In this document: positions 24,593 to 37,403 of the stretch, piece by piece | Layout: each line of letters opens with the position of its first letter | How positions within the stretch are numbered: the stretch's first letter is position 1 | Assembly (NCBI GenBank): GCA_002343445.1 | Contig: DDSP01000070.1 | Location: 571-57,005, forward strand | Source of the DNA: Chthonomonas sp. UBA2387 | GTDB taxonomy: Bacteria; Armatimonadota; Fimbriimonadia; Fimbriimonadales; Fimbriimonadaceae | Reading direction: 5' to 3' | Length of the DNA: 56,435 nt | The notes under the pieces: model-generated | The model's input: only the letters and a program-made list of their open reading frames with translations | What the model was told of the DNA's origin: nothing | The model's database searches: none | Position numbers and translations under genes: made by a program

Positions 24593-25149
24593 AGGCCAAG
24601 TCGCGCCGACAAGCCCGCGAAGCCATCCTTCGTGCCCTGTACGAAATCGATCTTGGACACACGGTCCCTCTGACCGCGATCAAACAGGCCATCTGGCCCT
24701 TCGACCTGACCCCCGAGCACCGCGAGTGGGCCGTGGACGTCGTCGAGGGCATCTACCACTCGCACGAGCGAATCCAGGACTTGGTGGAGTCTGTGCTGGA
24801 GCGGTACGACTTCGACCGTCTGGCCGCAGTGGACCGGAACGTGTTGCGCATGGCCGTTTACGAGTTGCTCTATTGCGACGACATCCCGCCGCTCGTGACC
24901 ATCAGCGAGGCCGTGGCCATCGCGAAGAAGTACAGCACCGCCGAGAGTGGGCGGTTCGTGAACGGCGTGCTCGCTCGGGTGCTGCCCCGAACCCCCAAGA
25001 GGGACTGGTCCGCGCCCGAGAACGACGCCCCCTACGAAGAGGCGTCGCCCGAGCCGGAACCCGAGCCGACCATCGAAGAGGTTGCCGAAGGCTCGCCCGA
25101 AGAAGCCGAACTCAAGCGTGTCGGCGCGTGGAGAATCCGAACCGAATGA
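24589..25149 (+). CDS. nusB: Transcription antitermination factor NusB
   Basis: NusB binds boxA RNA with NusE and promotes rRNA antitermination. The 186-residue protein has the all-helical NusB core: RRQAREAILRALYEID at the start, RYDFDRLAAVDRNVLRMAVYELLY in the middle and NGVLARVL near residue 130. It then carries an unusual acidic tail of ~45 residues rich in Glu and Pro. The TTG at 24589, with an upstream GGAGGA site, is the best start and overlaps the accC stop as TTGA. The next gene folD overlaps as ATGA, so the run is translated in a coupled way. Confidence 0.92.
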   Translation: MKAKSRRQAREAILRALYEIDLGHTVPLTAIKQAIWPFDLTPEHREWAVDVVEGIYHSHERIQDLVESVLERYDFDRLAAVDRNVLRMAVYELLYCDDIPPLVTISEAVAIAKKYSTAESGRFVNGVLARVLPRTPKRDWSAPENDAPYEEASPEPEPEPTIEEVAEGSPEEAELKRVGAWRIRTE

Positions 25150-26000
25150 ACGCACAAATCCTCGATGGCAAGGCCCTCTCGCGCATCGTGCGCGACCGCG
25201 TGAAGGATCGCGTCGCAGCTCTGGCGGCCAAAGGCGTGCAGCCCAGGCTGGACGTGTTGGTCGCTGCCCAAGACCCCGCGAGTTTGGCGTACGTTCGGAT
25301 GAAGCGGAAGTGGTGCGAGGAAGCCGGCATGATCAGCGGCGTGTACGAGGTCAACGAAGCCACGACCCAGGACGAGTTGATCGCCAAGATCCACGAACTC
25401 AACGCCGATCCGGCGGTTCATTCGGTGTTGCTTCAGCACCCGCTCCCCAAGCACTTGGACGAGAACGAGGCGTTGTTGGCGCTCGGGCCGGACAAAGACG
25501 CCGACGGCATCACGCCCCAATCTTTGGGTCGGCTCTTCGCCGATCTCCCCGGCTTTCGGTGCGCCACGCCACTCGGCATCATGACTCTGCTCGCCCACTA
25601 CGGCATCGAGATCGAGGGCAAGCGCGCGGTCGTCGTCGGCCGCAGCGTGATCCTGGGCAAGCCGGCCGCGCACATGCTGCTCCAGAAGAACGCGACGGTC
25701 ACGATCGCCCACAGCAAGACCCGGGATCTGCCGGCGCTTTGTCGCGAAGCCGACATCTTGGTTGCGGCAGTAGGTCGTGCCGAACTGGTGCGGGGCGACT
25801 GGATCAAACCCGGTGCCGTGGTCGTGGACGCGGGTTACAACAAGGTCGAGGGCCGCAGCGGCGACGTGGGCGACGTGTGCTTCGGGGAGGCCGCCGAGGT
25901 TGCGTCGTGGATCACGCCGGTTCCCGGAGGCGTCGGTCCGATGACCGTGGCGAGCCTGATGAGCAATGCCGTTGATGCTGCGGAACGGACCGTGGCCTAA
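25146..26000 (+). CDS. folD: Bifunctional methylenetetrahydrofolate dehydrogenase / methenyltetrahydrofolate cyclohydrolase
   Basis: FolD interconverts methylene-, methenyl- and formyl-tetrahydrofolate with NADP. The 284-residue protein contains the catalytic Y49/K53 pair in YVRMK, the VLLQHPLPKHLDE substrate block, GPDKDADGI and the cofactor motif VVGRSVILGKPAAHML. The ending is TPVPGGVGPMTVASLM. All diagnostic residues are conserved and the length is normal. It is the last of the overlapping accC-nusB-folD group. Confidence 0.96.
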   Translation: MNAQILDGKALSRIVRDRVKDRVAALAAKGVQPRLDVLVAAQDPASLAYVRMKRKWCEEAGMISGVYEVNEATTQDELIAKIHELNADPAVHSVLLQHPLPKHLDENEALLALGPDKDADGITPQSLGRLFADLPGFRCATPLGIMTLLAHYGIEIEGKRAVVVGRSVILGKPAAHMLLQKNATVTIAHSKTRDLPALCREADILVAAVGRAELVRGDWIKPGAVVVDAGYNKVEGRSGDVGDVCFGEAAEVASWITPVPGGVGPMTVASLMSNAVDAAERTVA

Positions 26001-26022
26001 AAGCGTCTTCTTTGTTCAAGGC

Positions 26023-26622
26023 ATGGACTGGCCCGAACTTCGAATCCGTTTCGACCGCAGTGGACGCGGCGTGGGTTCCTGCGGGTTCATGGGTCTGGCA
26101 GCGCTTGCCTTGGCTCCCTCGGCTGCGGCTCCCGACCGGGATGCGTTCGTGCTCCACCAGCCCACCATTCCGGTCGAGACGGCTCTTGAACACGCCACTC
26201 CCGACATCCTTCCCGGACTCCGGTTGGCGATCTCGGAGTACGAGCGCGCCGGCGGCAAGTACGTCCTCGGCCCGAACGACTGCTCCACGTTCGTGTGCGA
26301 TTACTTCGAGGGCCTGGGCGTGAAGCCGCGCTGGCGCATGGGCACACGAGACATGGTGAGCCGAACCTACACGCGCCGCGCCGGGTTGGAGTGGGCGGAC
26401 AACGCCCAGAACGGGGTCGCCTTCGCTTACCGCTACACCAGCCCCGAGGGCAAGGATGAAGGCCACTGCGGCATCATGCTGGTGCTTGGGAGTCGAGAGT
26501 TCATGATGCACAACTCGGGGAGCGCGGGCGGACTGGTGGTCGAAAGCCGTGACGCGTTCGTGAAGCGGCAGGCCGAGCTCGGGGTGGACCTCAGGGGCAT
26601 CCGCTACCTGACCCTTCCCTAG
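26023..26622 (+). CDS. Putative NlpC/P60- or CHAP-like cysteine hydrolase
   Basis: A 199-residue protein. A hydrophobic AALALAPSAAA stretch near residues 25-36 could act as a signal. A possible catalytic cysteine lies in GPNDCSTFVCDYFEG, with histidines in DEGHCGIMLVLG and MMHNSGSAGG. The Cys-then-His order and spacing recall the papain-like NlpC/P60 or CHAP fold of cell-wall hydrolases, but the match is not strong enough for assignment. ATG 26023 gives the simplest start; 25966 would overlap folD. A ribosome-binding site is weak. Confidence 0.6.
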   Translation: MDWPELRIRFDRSGRGVGSCGFMGLAALALAPSAAAPDRDAFVLHQPTIPVETALEHATPDILPGLRLAISEYERAGGKYVLGPNDCSTFVCDYFEGLGVKPRWRMGTRDMVSRTYTRRAGLEWADNAQNGVAFAYRYTSPEGKDEGHCGIMLVLGSREFMMHNSGSAGGLVVESRDAFVKRQAELGVDLRGIRYLTLP

Positions 26623-26669
26623 GCCGAACGAAGCGGGGCGGTACAATCCTCCTTCCCGCTAGCACCCCC

Positions 26670-28466
26670 ATGGACCAGGCGCACATCCGCAACTTCTGCA
26701 TCATCGCGCACATCGACCACGGCAAGAGCACCTTGGCCGACCGGTTGATCGAGCGGTGCGGCGCGATCCGTGGCCAGGCTCAGGAGCAGATGCTCGACAG
26801 CATGGACCTCGAGCGCGAGCGAGGCATCACGATCAAGATGGCCGCGGTGCGCTTGCTTTATCGAGCTCAGAACGGCGAGACCTACCAACTCAACCTCATC
26901 GATACGCCCGGCCACGTGGACTTCACCTACGAAGTCTCGAGGGCGCTGGCCGCTTGTGAAGGCGCGTTGCTCGTCGTGGACGCGAGCCAAGGCGTGGAAG
27001 CCCAGACCATCGCGAACGCCTCGATGGCGATGAACCAGAACTTGGAGATCATTCCGGTGATCAACAAGATCGACTTGCCGCACGCCGACATCGAACGGGC
27101 CCGCGAGGAAATAGAAAGCGCCGTCGTCATCGACGCCTCCGACGCGATTCCCTGTTCGGCCAAGTCGGGTATCGGGATCGACGACATTTTGGAAGCTGTG
27201 GTCCACCGGGTGCCTCCCCCTCGAGGGAACCCCGCAGCGGCCCCGCGTGCCCTGATCTACGACTCACACTTCGACGCCTATCAGGGTGCCGTCGCCTATA
27301 TTCGCGTCGTAGATGGCTCGTTCACCAAGGGCGACCGCATCCAAATGATGTCGACGGGATCCAAGTTCGATCTCGACTCGACGGGTCACTTCGGCCCAGG
27401 TCTAACCGTCAACGAAGGCCTATCTTGCGGCGAAGTCGGCTTCGTCACCGCCGCCATGAAGTCTATCGGGGACGCCCGAGTGGGCGACACGGTGACGCAT
27501 GCCGCCCATCCCGCCACGGTCCCGCTGCCCGGCTACCGAGAGGCTCTCAGCATGGTGTTTTGCGGGATGTACCCCTCGGATGGCGAGCATTACCAAGACC
27601 TGCGGGACGCGATTGAGAAGCTCAAGCTCAACGATGCCGCATTGCACTACACGCCCGAGACCTCGGCTGCGCTGGGTTTCGGGTTTCGCTGCGGCTTCCT
27701 TGGACTTCTCCATATGGAGATCGCGAGGGAGAGGCTCGAGCGAGAGTTCGGCCTCGATCTGATTCTCACCGCCCCGAGCGTGGACTATCTGATCACGCGG
27801 ACCAACGGCGATTCGGAGCACATCTCGAACCCCACCGACTTCCCTGCACCGCACGAACTGGCAGGTGTCCAAGAGCCGATCGTCAAAGCCACCATCATGG
27901 TGCCCGTCGAGTACGTCGGACCGGTGATGACCCTCTGTCAAGAGCGGCGCGGCGTGTATGTCAAAACGGAGTACCCCACGCCTCAGCGTGTGATACTCTA
28001 TTACACGTTGCCATTGGGCGAAATCCTCTTAGACTTCTTCGACAAACTGAAGTCGGCGACGCGCGGCTACGCGTCTTTCGACTACGAAATGGCGGGTTAC
28101 CAGCCTTCCGAACTGGTCAAAGTGGACATCCTTCTCAACGGTGATCCCGTGGATGCGTTGTCGTTCATCGTGCACAAGTCGTTCTCTTACCAGAGGGGCA
28201 AAGCGATGGTGGAGCAATTGCGCAAAGTCGTCCCACGCCAACAATACGAAGTGCGGGTCCAAGCCGCCATCGGCGCCAAGGTCATCGCTGCCGACTCCAT
28301 CAAGCCGTTCCGCAAGAACGTCATCGCCAAGTGCTACGGCGGCGACGTGACCAGAAAGCGCAAGCTGTTGGAAAAGCAGAAGAAGGGCAAGAAGCGGATG
28401 AAGCAGATCGGCTCGATCGAGTTGCCGCAGGAAGCCTTCCTCAGCGTGCTGAAAGTGGCCGAGTAA
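26670..28466 (+). CDS. lepA: Elongation factor 4 (LepA), ribosome back-translocating GTPase
   Basis: A 598-residue translational GTPase. G1 is AHIDHGKSTL, the switch region is ERERGITIK, G3 is DTPGHVDF, and G4 is NKIDLP. The C-terminal region carries EF4-specific sequence: GYQPSELVKVDILLNGDPVDALSFIVH, then KVIAADSIKPFRKNVIAKCYGGDVTRKRKLLEKQKKGKKRMK. Length and motif order are exactly those of LepA. It acts on stalled ribosomes. It ends 12 bases before the convergent GH2 gene. Confidence 0.97.
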   Translation: MDQAHIRNFCIIAHIDHGKSTLADRLIERCGAIRGQAQEQMLDSMDLERERGITIKMAAVRLLYRAQNGETYQLNLIDTPGHVDFTYEVSRALAACEGALLVVDASQGVEAQTIANASMAMNQNLEIIPVINKIDLPHADIERAREEIESAVVIDASDAIPCSAKSGIGIDDILEAVVHRVPPPRGNPAAAPRALIYDSHFDAYQGAVAYIRVVDGSFTKGDRIQMMSTGSKFDLDSTGHFGPGLTVNEGLSCGEVGFVTAAMKSIGDARVGDTVTHAAHPATVPLPGYREALSMVFCGMYPSDGEHYQDLRDAIEKLKLNDAALHYTPETSAALGFGFRCGFLGLLHMEIARERLEREFGLDLILTAPSVDYLITRTNGDSEHISNPTDFPAPHELAGVQEPIVKATIMVPVEYVGPVMTLCQERRGVYVKTEYPTPQRVILYYTLPLGEILLDFFDKLKSATRGYASFDYEMAGYQPSELVKVDILLNGDPVDALSFIVHKSFSYQRGKAMVEQLRKVVPRQQYEVRVQAAIGAKVIAADSIKPFRKNVIAKCYGGDVTRKRKLLEKQKKGKKRMKQIGSIELPQEAFLSVLKVAE

Positions 28467-28477
28467 CGAAATGCAGG

Positions 28478-30727
28478 TCAATCGGCCAGCGCTCGCAGCA
28501 ATGCAAAGCCCGACGGATTGCGCGAGACGCCGACAGGTTGCACACCGAGTCCACCATCCGGCCGCAAGGTCGTGAGCCACATCCCGCCCGGCGTGTGGAC
28601 TCGTGCCAGCAAGCAGGTTTCGCGATAGGTTCGCACATCCACGCGAACCAGGGTCCTCTCGACCTTGTACTTCTGTTCCAGGCGGTGGAGCAAGGCCTCC
28701 GATATCGCCGAGTCACCCGACACCGCCAGCCAGCGGTGCCACTGGTGCGCCCAGGGCAGCCGGTTCCAGAAGTCGCCAACAAACTCATAGCCGGCTTCTC
28801 GCCAAAAAGGACACGGCTCCACTTCACCCTCTGACAAACAAACAAGGGTCCGTTGGGAAGGATCGAAGTCCTCGCGCCACCACGAAGCAAGAAGTGGCCC
28901 AGAACCCGCCATGGGAAGGTCTTCGAACCGGCGGAGGGGATCGTCCTTCTGCCACTCGTGCCACCTGTCGTTGGGCAAGGCGGGTTCCACGCCAAACGAC
29001 CAAGCGTTCGTGGCTCCCGCGAACACGACCTCTAGACGGTACTCGCCTGGGGGAAGGTGGGCCCAAATCTCGCCGACCTCGATTGGCTGGAACGCTTCGA
29101 CACGGACGTCGGTCCAGACGCCCGAGGCCACGGTTCCCGACAAGCCGCGGATCCTCCATTCCAACGTGGATGTTCGGGTGCGCTCCAAGCTGGCGCCGAT
29201 CTTCCAAAACACCGGTCCTTCTTCAAACGCAAAGGGATCCAAGTACCCCACCCGATTACCGCCGCGCACCCAAGGTGGCCGCCGAGTTGGAATGATGAAG
29301 AGGCAGTCACCGGAATTCCAGGACCGCATATCCTCTGGGGAAAAGCGCGGCTGGAGCTGATCGTCCACGACGCCGGCCGTCGAAATCGGCGTGTCTCGCC
29401 AACCGGTAATGACATACCCCGCGTAGTCTTGCCGCGACCGCACGGCCTCGTGAACAAACTTCCGCATGAACAGCGCCTTCGTGCGAGTGCTCTCCATGAG
29501 CCGTTCATGGTGCTCGCCCGGACGAGCAAACCGTGTGACAGGCAGGAACCCTGGCAAGTCGTGCTGCCATCGCACGCCTTGGTCGTTCAGGTCGGGGTCG
29601 GTGCTTGCCCAATACGGCATGGTCGCTGCCAAGTGCGGGAGGTCCCGGTGAACGTCCACGTCGTTGAACTCGCCAAGCAGAATCGGCATGGGCTTGCGGG
29701 GACCTTGCTCCATCGCGTCGAGCACCACGGGGTAGAACGGGGTATCGCAATAGGGGTGGAAGTCGTAGAAGGTCCCATATTCGCGCAGATCGCCTCCGTA
29801 CATTTCCGCTCCGCCGGAATTGTCTTTCACCAGGGGACAGCCTGTGAGGTCGCGCACCATGGCTGTGAGTTGGCGGCGAACGGCGGCGGGGGTCTCGTGA
29901 GAGAGCTCGCAGCCGACCGTCCAGCACACGATGTTGGGGTGGTGCCGGTATTGCAGGACGATGCGGCGCAGCTCTTCCGACATGGCCGCCTGATGCGCAG
30001 GCTCCGGCGAGGGCGCCCATAGAGGCAGCTCGATCCAGGCCTCCAGTCCGGCCGCAGCCAGCAGTTCGAGGTGTCGGTGGCTGGGCATCCACAGGCAGAA
30101 CTTGACCAGATTGAATCCCAATGAGCGAATGGTCTCGATCTCTTCTTGGATCGTCGCCTCGTCGGGGTCGGGTCGTCCGATTTCCGGGTACCAGCCCCAC
30201 GTCAACACGCCGCGCATCATCCAGGGCTTGCCGTCCAGCAGCAAGCGCGACCCGTCCACACTGATCCGTGGCGTCGCCGCAGGCTTGGGCGTCACAGGAT
30301 CGCTTGAGGACACGACCAGCCGAACGGGCCGGAACAGCCCGCCGAATGAGTGAAAGACATAGGGCAGGAACCCGCTGAGCACGCTCTTCACGGGGAACGT
30401 GCTCCCGCCATTCTTGATGACGCGCACGGAGACCTCGACCCTCTGTCCGGCCCACCGGTCGAGCGGCACCGAGAACGCGTCCCAGATTCCCTCGTGCCGA
30501 CAGACGACCTCTCCGTTCACCGAGACTTGTGCTTGATAGCTGACGCCTTCGAACACCAGCCAAGCGCCTTCCGGGACCTCGACCACGGTCGAATAGACCG
30601 CAGGGCCCTCGAACCGGACGGACGTTTCGCGGTCGAACGCGTGGGGCACGGCAACCTCGCGCGGAGGTTGATCGGGCAGGGTCAAGGTCCAGCGGTCAAG
30701 GTTCACGGGGCCATAGGGATACCTCAA
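28478..30727 (-). CDS. Glycoside hydrolase family 2 protein (beta-galactosidase/glucuronidase-like)
   Basis: A 749-residue enzyme with the GH2 plan. An N-terminal sugar-binding jelly roll (VVEVPEGAWLVFEGVSYQAQVSVNG) is followed by an immunoglobulin-like domain and a TIM barrel starting near residue 165 (LLLDGKPWMMRGVLTWGWYPE). The nucleophile is probably Glu in PILLGEFND. The acid/base is Glu in WTVGCELSHE, where the preceding residue is Cys, not the nearly invariant Asn. No signal peptide is seen, so it is likely cytoplasmic. The TTG at 30727 is the only plausible start. Confidence 0.85.
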   Translation of the reverse strand: MRYPYGPVNLDRWTLTLPDQPPREVAVPHAFDRETSVRFEGPAVYSTVVEVPEGAWLVFEGVSYQAQVSVNGEVVCRHEGIWDAFSVPLDRWAGQRVEVSVRVIKNGGSTFPVKSVLSGFLPYVFHSFGGLFRPVRLVVSSSDPVTPKPAATPRISVDGSRLLLDGKPWMMRGVLTWGWYPEIGRPDPDEATIQEEIETIRSLGFNLVKFCLWMPSHRHLELLAAAGLEAWIELPLWAPSPEPAHQAAMSEELRRIVLQYRHHPNIVCWTVGCELSHETPAAVRRQLTAMVRDLTGCPLVKDNSGGAEMYGGDLREYGTFYDFHPYCDTPFYPVVLDAMEQGPRKPMPILLGEFNDVDVHRDLPHLAATMPYWASTDPDLNDQGVRWQHDLPGFLPVTRFARPGEHHERLMESTRTKALFMRKFVHEAVRSRQDYAGYVITGWRDTPISTAGVVDDQLQPRFSPEDMRSWNSGDCLFIIPTRRPPWVRGGNRVGYLDPFAFEEGPVFWKIGASLERTRTSTLEWRIRGLSGTVASGVWTDVRVEAFQPIEVGEIWAHLPPGEYRLEVVFAGATNAWSFGVEPALPNDRWHEWQKDDPLRRFEDLPMAGSGPLLASWWREDFDPSQRTLVCLSEGEVEPCPFWREAGYEFVGDFWNRLPWAHQWHRWLAVSGDSAISEALLHRLEQKYKVERTLVRVDVRTYRETCLLARVHTPGGMWLTTLRPDGGLGVQPVGVSRNPSGFALLRALAD

Positions 30728-30796
30728 GTGGGCGGGTCCACGCCGATGCCCAGTGGTCCCATGGGCGTCCCAAAGCCGGGGTTAGACTCAAAAACG

Positions 30797-31114
30797 ATGA
30801 ACACCGACGTTCTGCGGATCGAACGCTCTCGAATGGACCCCATCGGTCAGTTGGTCGAAGTGCACTGGAAACCCGGGTGCGCCATCGCAAACAACCTCAA
30901 GGACCAATCGCTCTTCGTCGTCCGCGGCCTGGTCGAAGGCATGCTCCTCATGGGGCTGGTCTACGACGAGCGCAGTGGGATTCATCACGGCGAAACGACG
31001 TACTTCGTCAACTGTGCCTCGGTGGACCACATGCGGACCCTCACCGAACACGAGGCTCTGGCGCGCATCCAGGCTCTCGAGAATCGCTTCGCAGAAGCCC
31101 ACCCCCGCGACTGA
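30797..31114 (+). CDS. Hypothetical protein, 105 residues
   Basis: A small soluble protein with a beta-strand-rich core (GQLVEVHWKPGCAIANNLKDQS, LFVVRGLVEGMLLMGLVYDE) and a C-terminal helix. No family was recognised. It lies between the divergent GH2 gene and the iron-sulfur flavoprotein gene, 36 bases before the latter. The codon pattern matches the local GC-rich style, supporting a real gene. No catalytic residues stand out. Confidence 0.55.
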   Translation: MNTDVLRIERSRMDPIGQLVEVHWKPGCAIANNLKDQSLFVVRGLVEGMLLMGLVYDERSGIHHGETTYFVNCASVDHMRTLTEHEALARIQALENRFAEAHPRD

Positions 31115-31150
31115 TTGGCGGGACATCGTTCGCCCCGATAGGGGCCACAA

Positions 31151-32790
31151 TTGAATCAAAAGCAGCGCGATCTCACCTCGCCGCCCGATTTGACTTTCGA
31201 CCGTTCGGTCGGTCCGGTTCGGATGCGGCGTCCGGTTTACCGGGACCTCCTTCCGCCTTGCAACAACGCCTGTCCAGCGGGCGAGAACATCCAGGCTTGG
31301 CTGGCCAAGGTCGTCGAAGGGGACGCGCGAGGGGCCTGGGAGATCCTGGTTCAGGACAACCCTTTGCCCGCCGTCCACGGGCGCGTCTGCTACCACCCCT
31401 GCGAATCCTCGTGCAATCGCGGGCAACTGGAAAGTCCCGTGAGCATTCACGCCGTCGAGCGCTATCTCGGCGATCTGGCGCTGGCCGAAAGTTGGCCCCT
31501 ACCTAGGCCGGCGCCTCCCTCGGGCAAGCGCGCCCTCGTCGTTGGCGCGGGTCCGGCCGGACTCTCGTGCGCCTACCACCTCGCCCGGATGGGCCATGCC
31601 GTCGTCGTGCTGGAAGCCGGCCCCGTGGCCGGCGGCATGATGCACTTCGGCATCCCCGCTTACCGCCTGCCAAGGAACATCCTCGATGCCGAAGTCGCGC
31701 GCATCGCCGCCATGGGCGTCACGTTCGTGTTCAACCACAAGGTCGGCGACCTGACCGGAGAGATGCTCGACGGAAACTTCGACGCCGCCTTTCTGGCCAT
31801 TGGGGCTGGAGTCGGCAAGAAGACGGAGATCCCCGCTCGCGAGGCGGGGAAGATTCTGGACGCCGTCGGCTTTCTGCGCGACGTCGAACTCGGCTCGGCA
31901 CCCAAGCTTGGGCGACGCGTAGCGATCTATGGCGGCGGCAACACCGCCATGGACGCCGCTCGCGTGGCCAAGCGGCTTGGCGCGGAGCCCCTGATCATCT
32001 ACCGGCGCGACCGCGAGCACATGCCCGCCCACTCGTTCGAGGCTGACGAAGCCTTGGAAGAGGGCGTGCAGATCCACTGGCTGCGCACCATCAAATCCAT
32101 CGAGGAGACGCGGATCGAGGTCGAGGTGATGACCCTTGATGAAAACGGCCGACCCGTTCCCACCGGCGAAACCGAAGTCCTCGACGCGGACGACCTCATC
32201 TTGGCGCTGGGCCAAGATACCGACACCTCGTTCTTGCGCAACGTCGAGGGCCTCGAATTCGGCTCGGATGGCGTCATCCAGGTGAACAGCGAAATGATGA
32301 CGGGCCGACCGGGCATCTTCGCGGGAGGCGACATGGCCCCTTCGGAGCGAACCGTGACCATCGCCGTGGGCCATGGCAAGCGCGCCGCCCGCAGCATCGA
32401 TCGCTACCTCCGAACTCAGGACAGGCCCGAACCCAAGCCCAAGGACATCGCACACCTTGACCGGTTGCGGCTGTGGTTCTTTGCCGATGCCGCCGCGCGC
32501 ATCCAGCACCAAATCCCCCTCAACGAAAGGACGCAGGGTTTCGGCGAAGTCGTTCAGGGCCTGACCGAAGCCGACGCCGAATTCGAAGCGAAGCGCTGCT
32601 TCTCGTGCGGGAACTGCTTCGAGTGCGACGGGTGTTATGGCGCCTGTCCCGAAGACGCCATCGTCAAGCTCGGTCCAGGCTTGCGCTACGCCGTCAACTT
32701 CGACCTGTGCACCGGATGCGGGGCGTGCTTCGACCAGTGCCCCGTCCACGCCATCGCCCTCGTACCCGAGCCGCAGGAGGCGCTCGCGCG

Positions 32791-32794
<4 letters not shown>
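31151..32794 (+). CDS. GltD-like NAD(P)H-dependent flavoprotein with C-terminal ferredoxin domain
   Basis: A 547-residue electron-transfer protein resembling the glutamate synthase small subunit and similar FAD/4Fe-4S oxidoreductases. N-terminal cysteines (PPCNNACPAG, CYHPCESSCNRG) bind an Fe-S cluster. FAD binding is at VVGAGPAGLSCAY and NAD(P) binding at YGGGNTAMDAAR. The C-terminus adds CFSCGNCFECDGCYGACP and CTGCGACFDQCP, a two-cluster ferredoxin module. Its stop overlaps the start of the pyruvate oxidoreductase gene, so it probably shuttles electrons between NAD(P)H and ferredoxin for that enzyme. The TTG start is preceded by a TAGGGG site. Confidence 0.9.
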
Positions 32795-36305
<3,511 letters not shown>

Positions 36306-36309
<4 letters not shown>

Positions 36310-37403
36310 TCAACGACCTGGGCCGAAGCGGGTTGATTCCACTCTTGGGTCAGGTCGTAATAGTGGCCTGTCGCGGCGACACTGGGGTCGAACGAGAAGT
36401 GCTTTGATCGCTCAACGACCTTCCGGTGATCGAACCATTCGTTCGAAACCCGAGGTCCTCGGCCCGTTATGTCCCACGCGACGTCCAGTGGTTGCGGCTC
36501 GTTGGGAGCGTAGGACACGCGTACGAGGCACTCCTTGGCTCCACCGACGACCGCGCCGATCGCCGCTTGCCGAGCCGCATAGTTTCCGGCACGGTCGATG
36601 TGCGAGAGGTCCTTGCCGGAGAGGGCACCTCCCCCGATCGGCACCCTCGGGCCGTACTGGTCCACCACCAGTTTTCGACCGGTTTGACCGTTGTCGCCAT
36701 CCGGTCCTCCATTGACCAACGGTCCGTTTGGGTTGATGAGGACCTGGATGTCCTCGTAGGGCGCCACCCAGCGCGAGTCTTGGTCTTGCAGGCGGCGATA
36801 GGCATCTTGGAGCACCGACTGAACCAGACCGCAGAAATCCATGTGGTTCTCATCTTCAAGTTGCTGGACCGTTGTCAGAATGTGCTCGCAGGTCCACTCG
36901 TCTTCGCTCTCGCGAATCCTCACCAGCAGTTTGCCGTCGGGGCCTTGGCCGGCTAGAGGTCCGCAGCGACAAGCGTCCGCCAGCGCCGCTCGCAACCCCA
37001 TGACCAGAAACTGCTCCGGAGGGAGGAACCGGGTGAGTGAGTCGTAGCCCGCATAGCCGACCACGATACACTGATCGTTCACATGGTCGGTCCAACGCCT
37101 AGGATCAAGGAGGTCCTGGCACACCTTGTCCACGACGATGAAGCGGTCGGCTTGGACGGCGTTCTCCCCCGTGTAGCCCACGTCGCGCATCGTTTGAATC
37201 GCGATCTCTGTTAAGGAACGGGCCAAGGGCTTGCGAGTGGCAATTCCGCCGCTGAGGAACATCGTGTCGTCCCAGATGGCGACCTCGACTTGGGCGTAGG
37301 CACGGTCGTCCGCTCGGTAGGACTCGGCGATGATCGCGTCGGCGATCTGGTCGCAGAGTTTGTCAGGATGGCCAGGAAGGACTGCTTCGGCAACTCGAAT
37401 CAT
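36306..37403 (-). CDS. Divergent S-adenosylmethionine synthetase (MetK family)
   Basis: A 365-residue protein of the methionine adenosyltransferase family, which makes SAM from methionine and ATP. It keeps GHPDKLCDQIADAI at residues 11-24 with catalytic His/Asp, GPDGK with the active-site Lys, and GQTGRKLVVDQYG and GGGALSGKD with Lys and Asp residues. Canonical GAGDQG is degraded to a VNDQCIVVGYA context and the INPTGRF phenylalanine is lost. It is the last gene of the MoxR-vWA operon, starting in an ATGA overlap, and sits under a SAM-type riboswitch, supporting a genuine SAM role. Divergence makes it an unlikely housekeeping copy. Confidence 0.88.
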
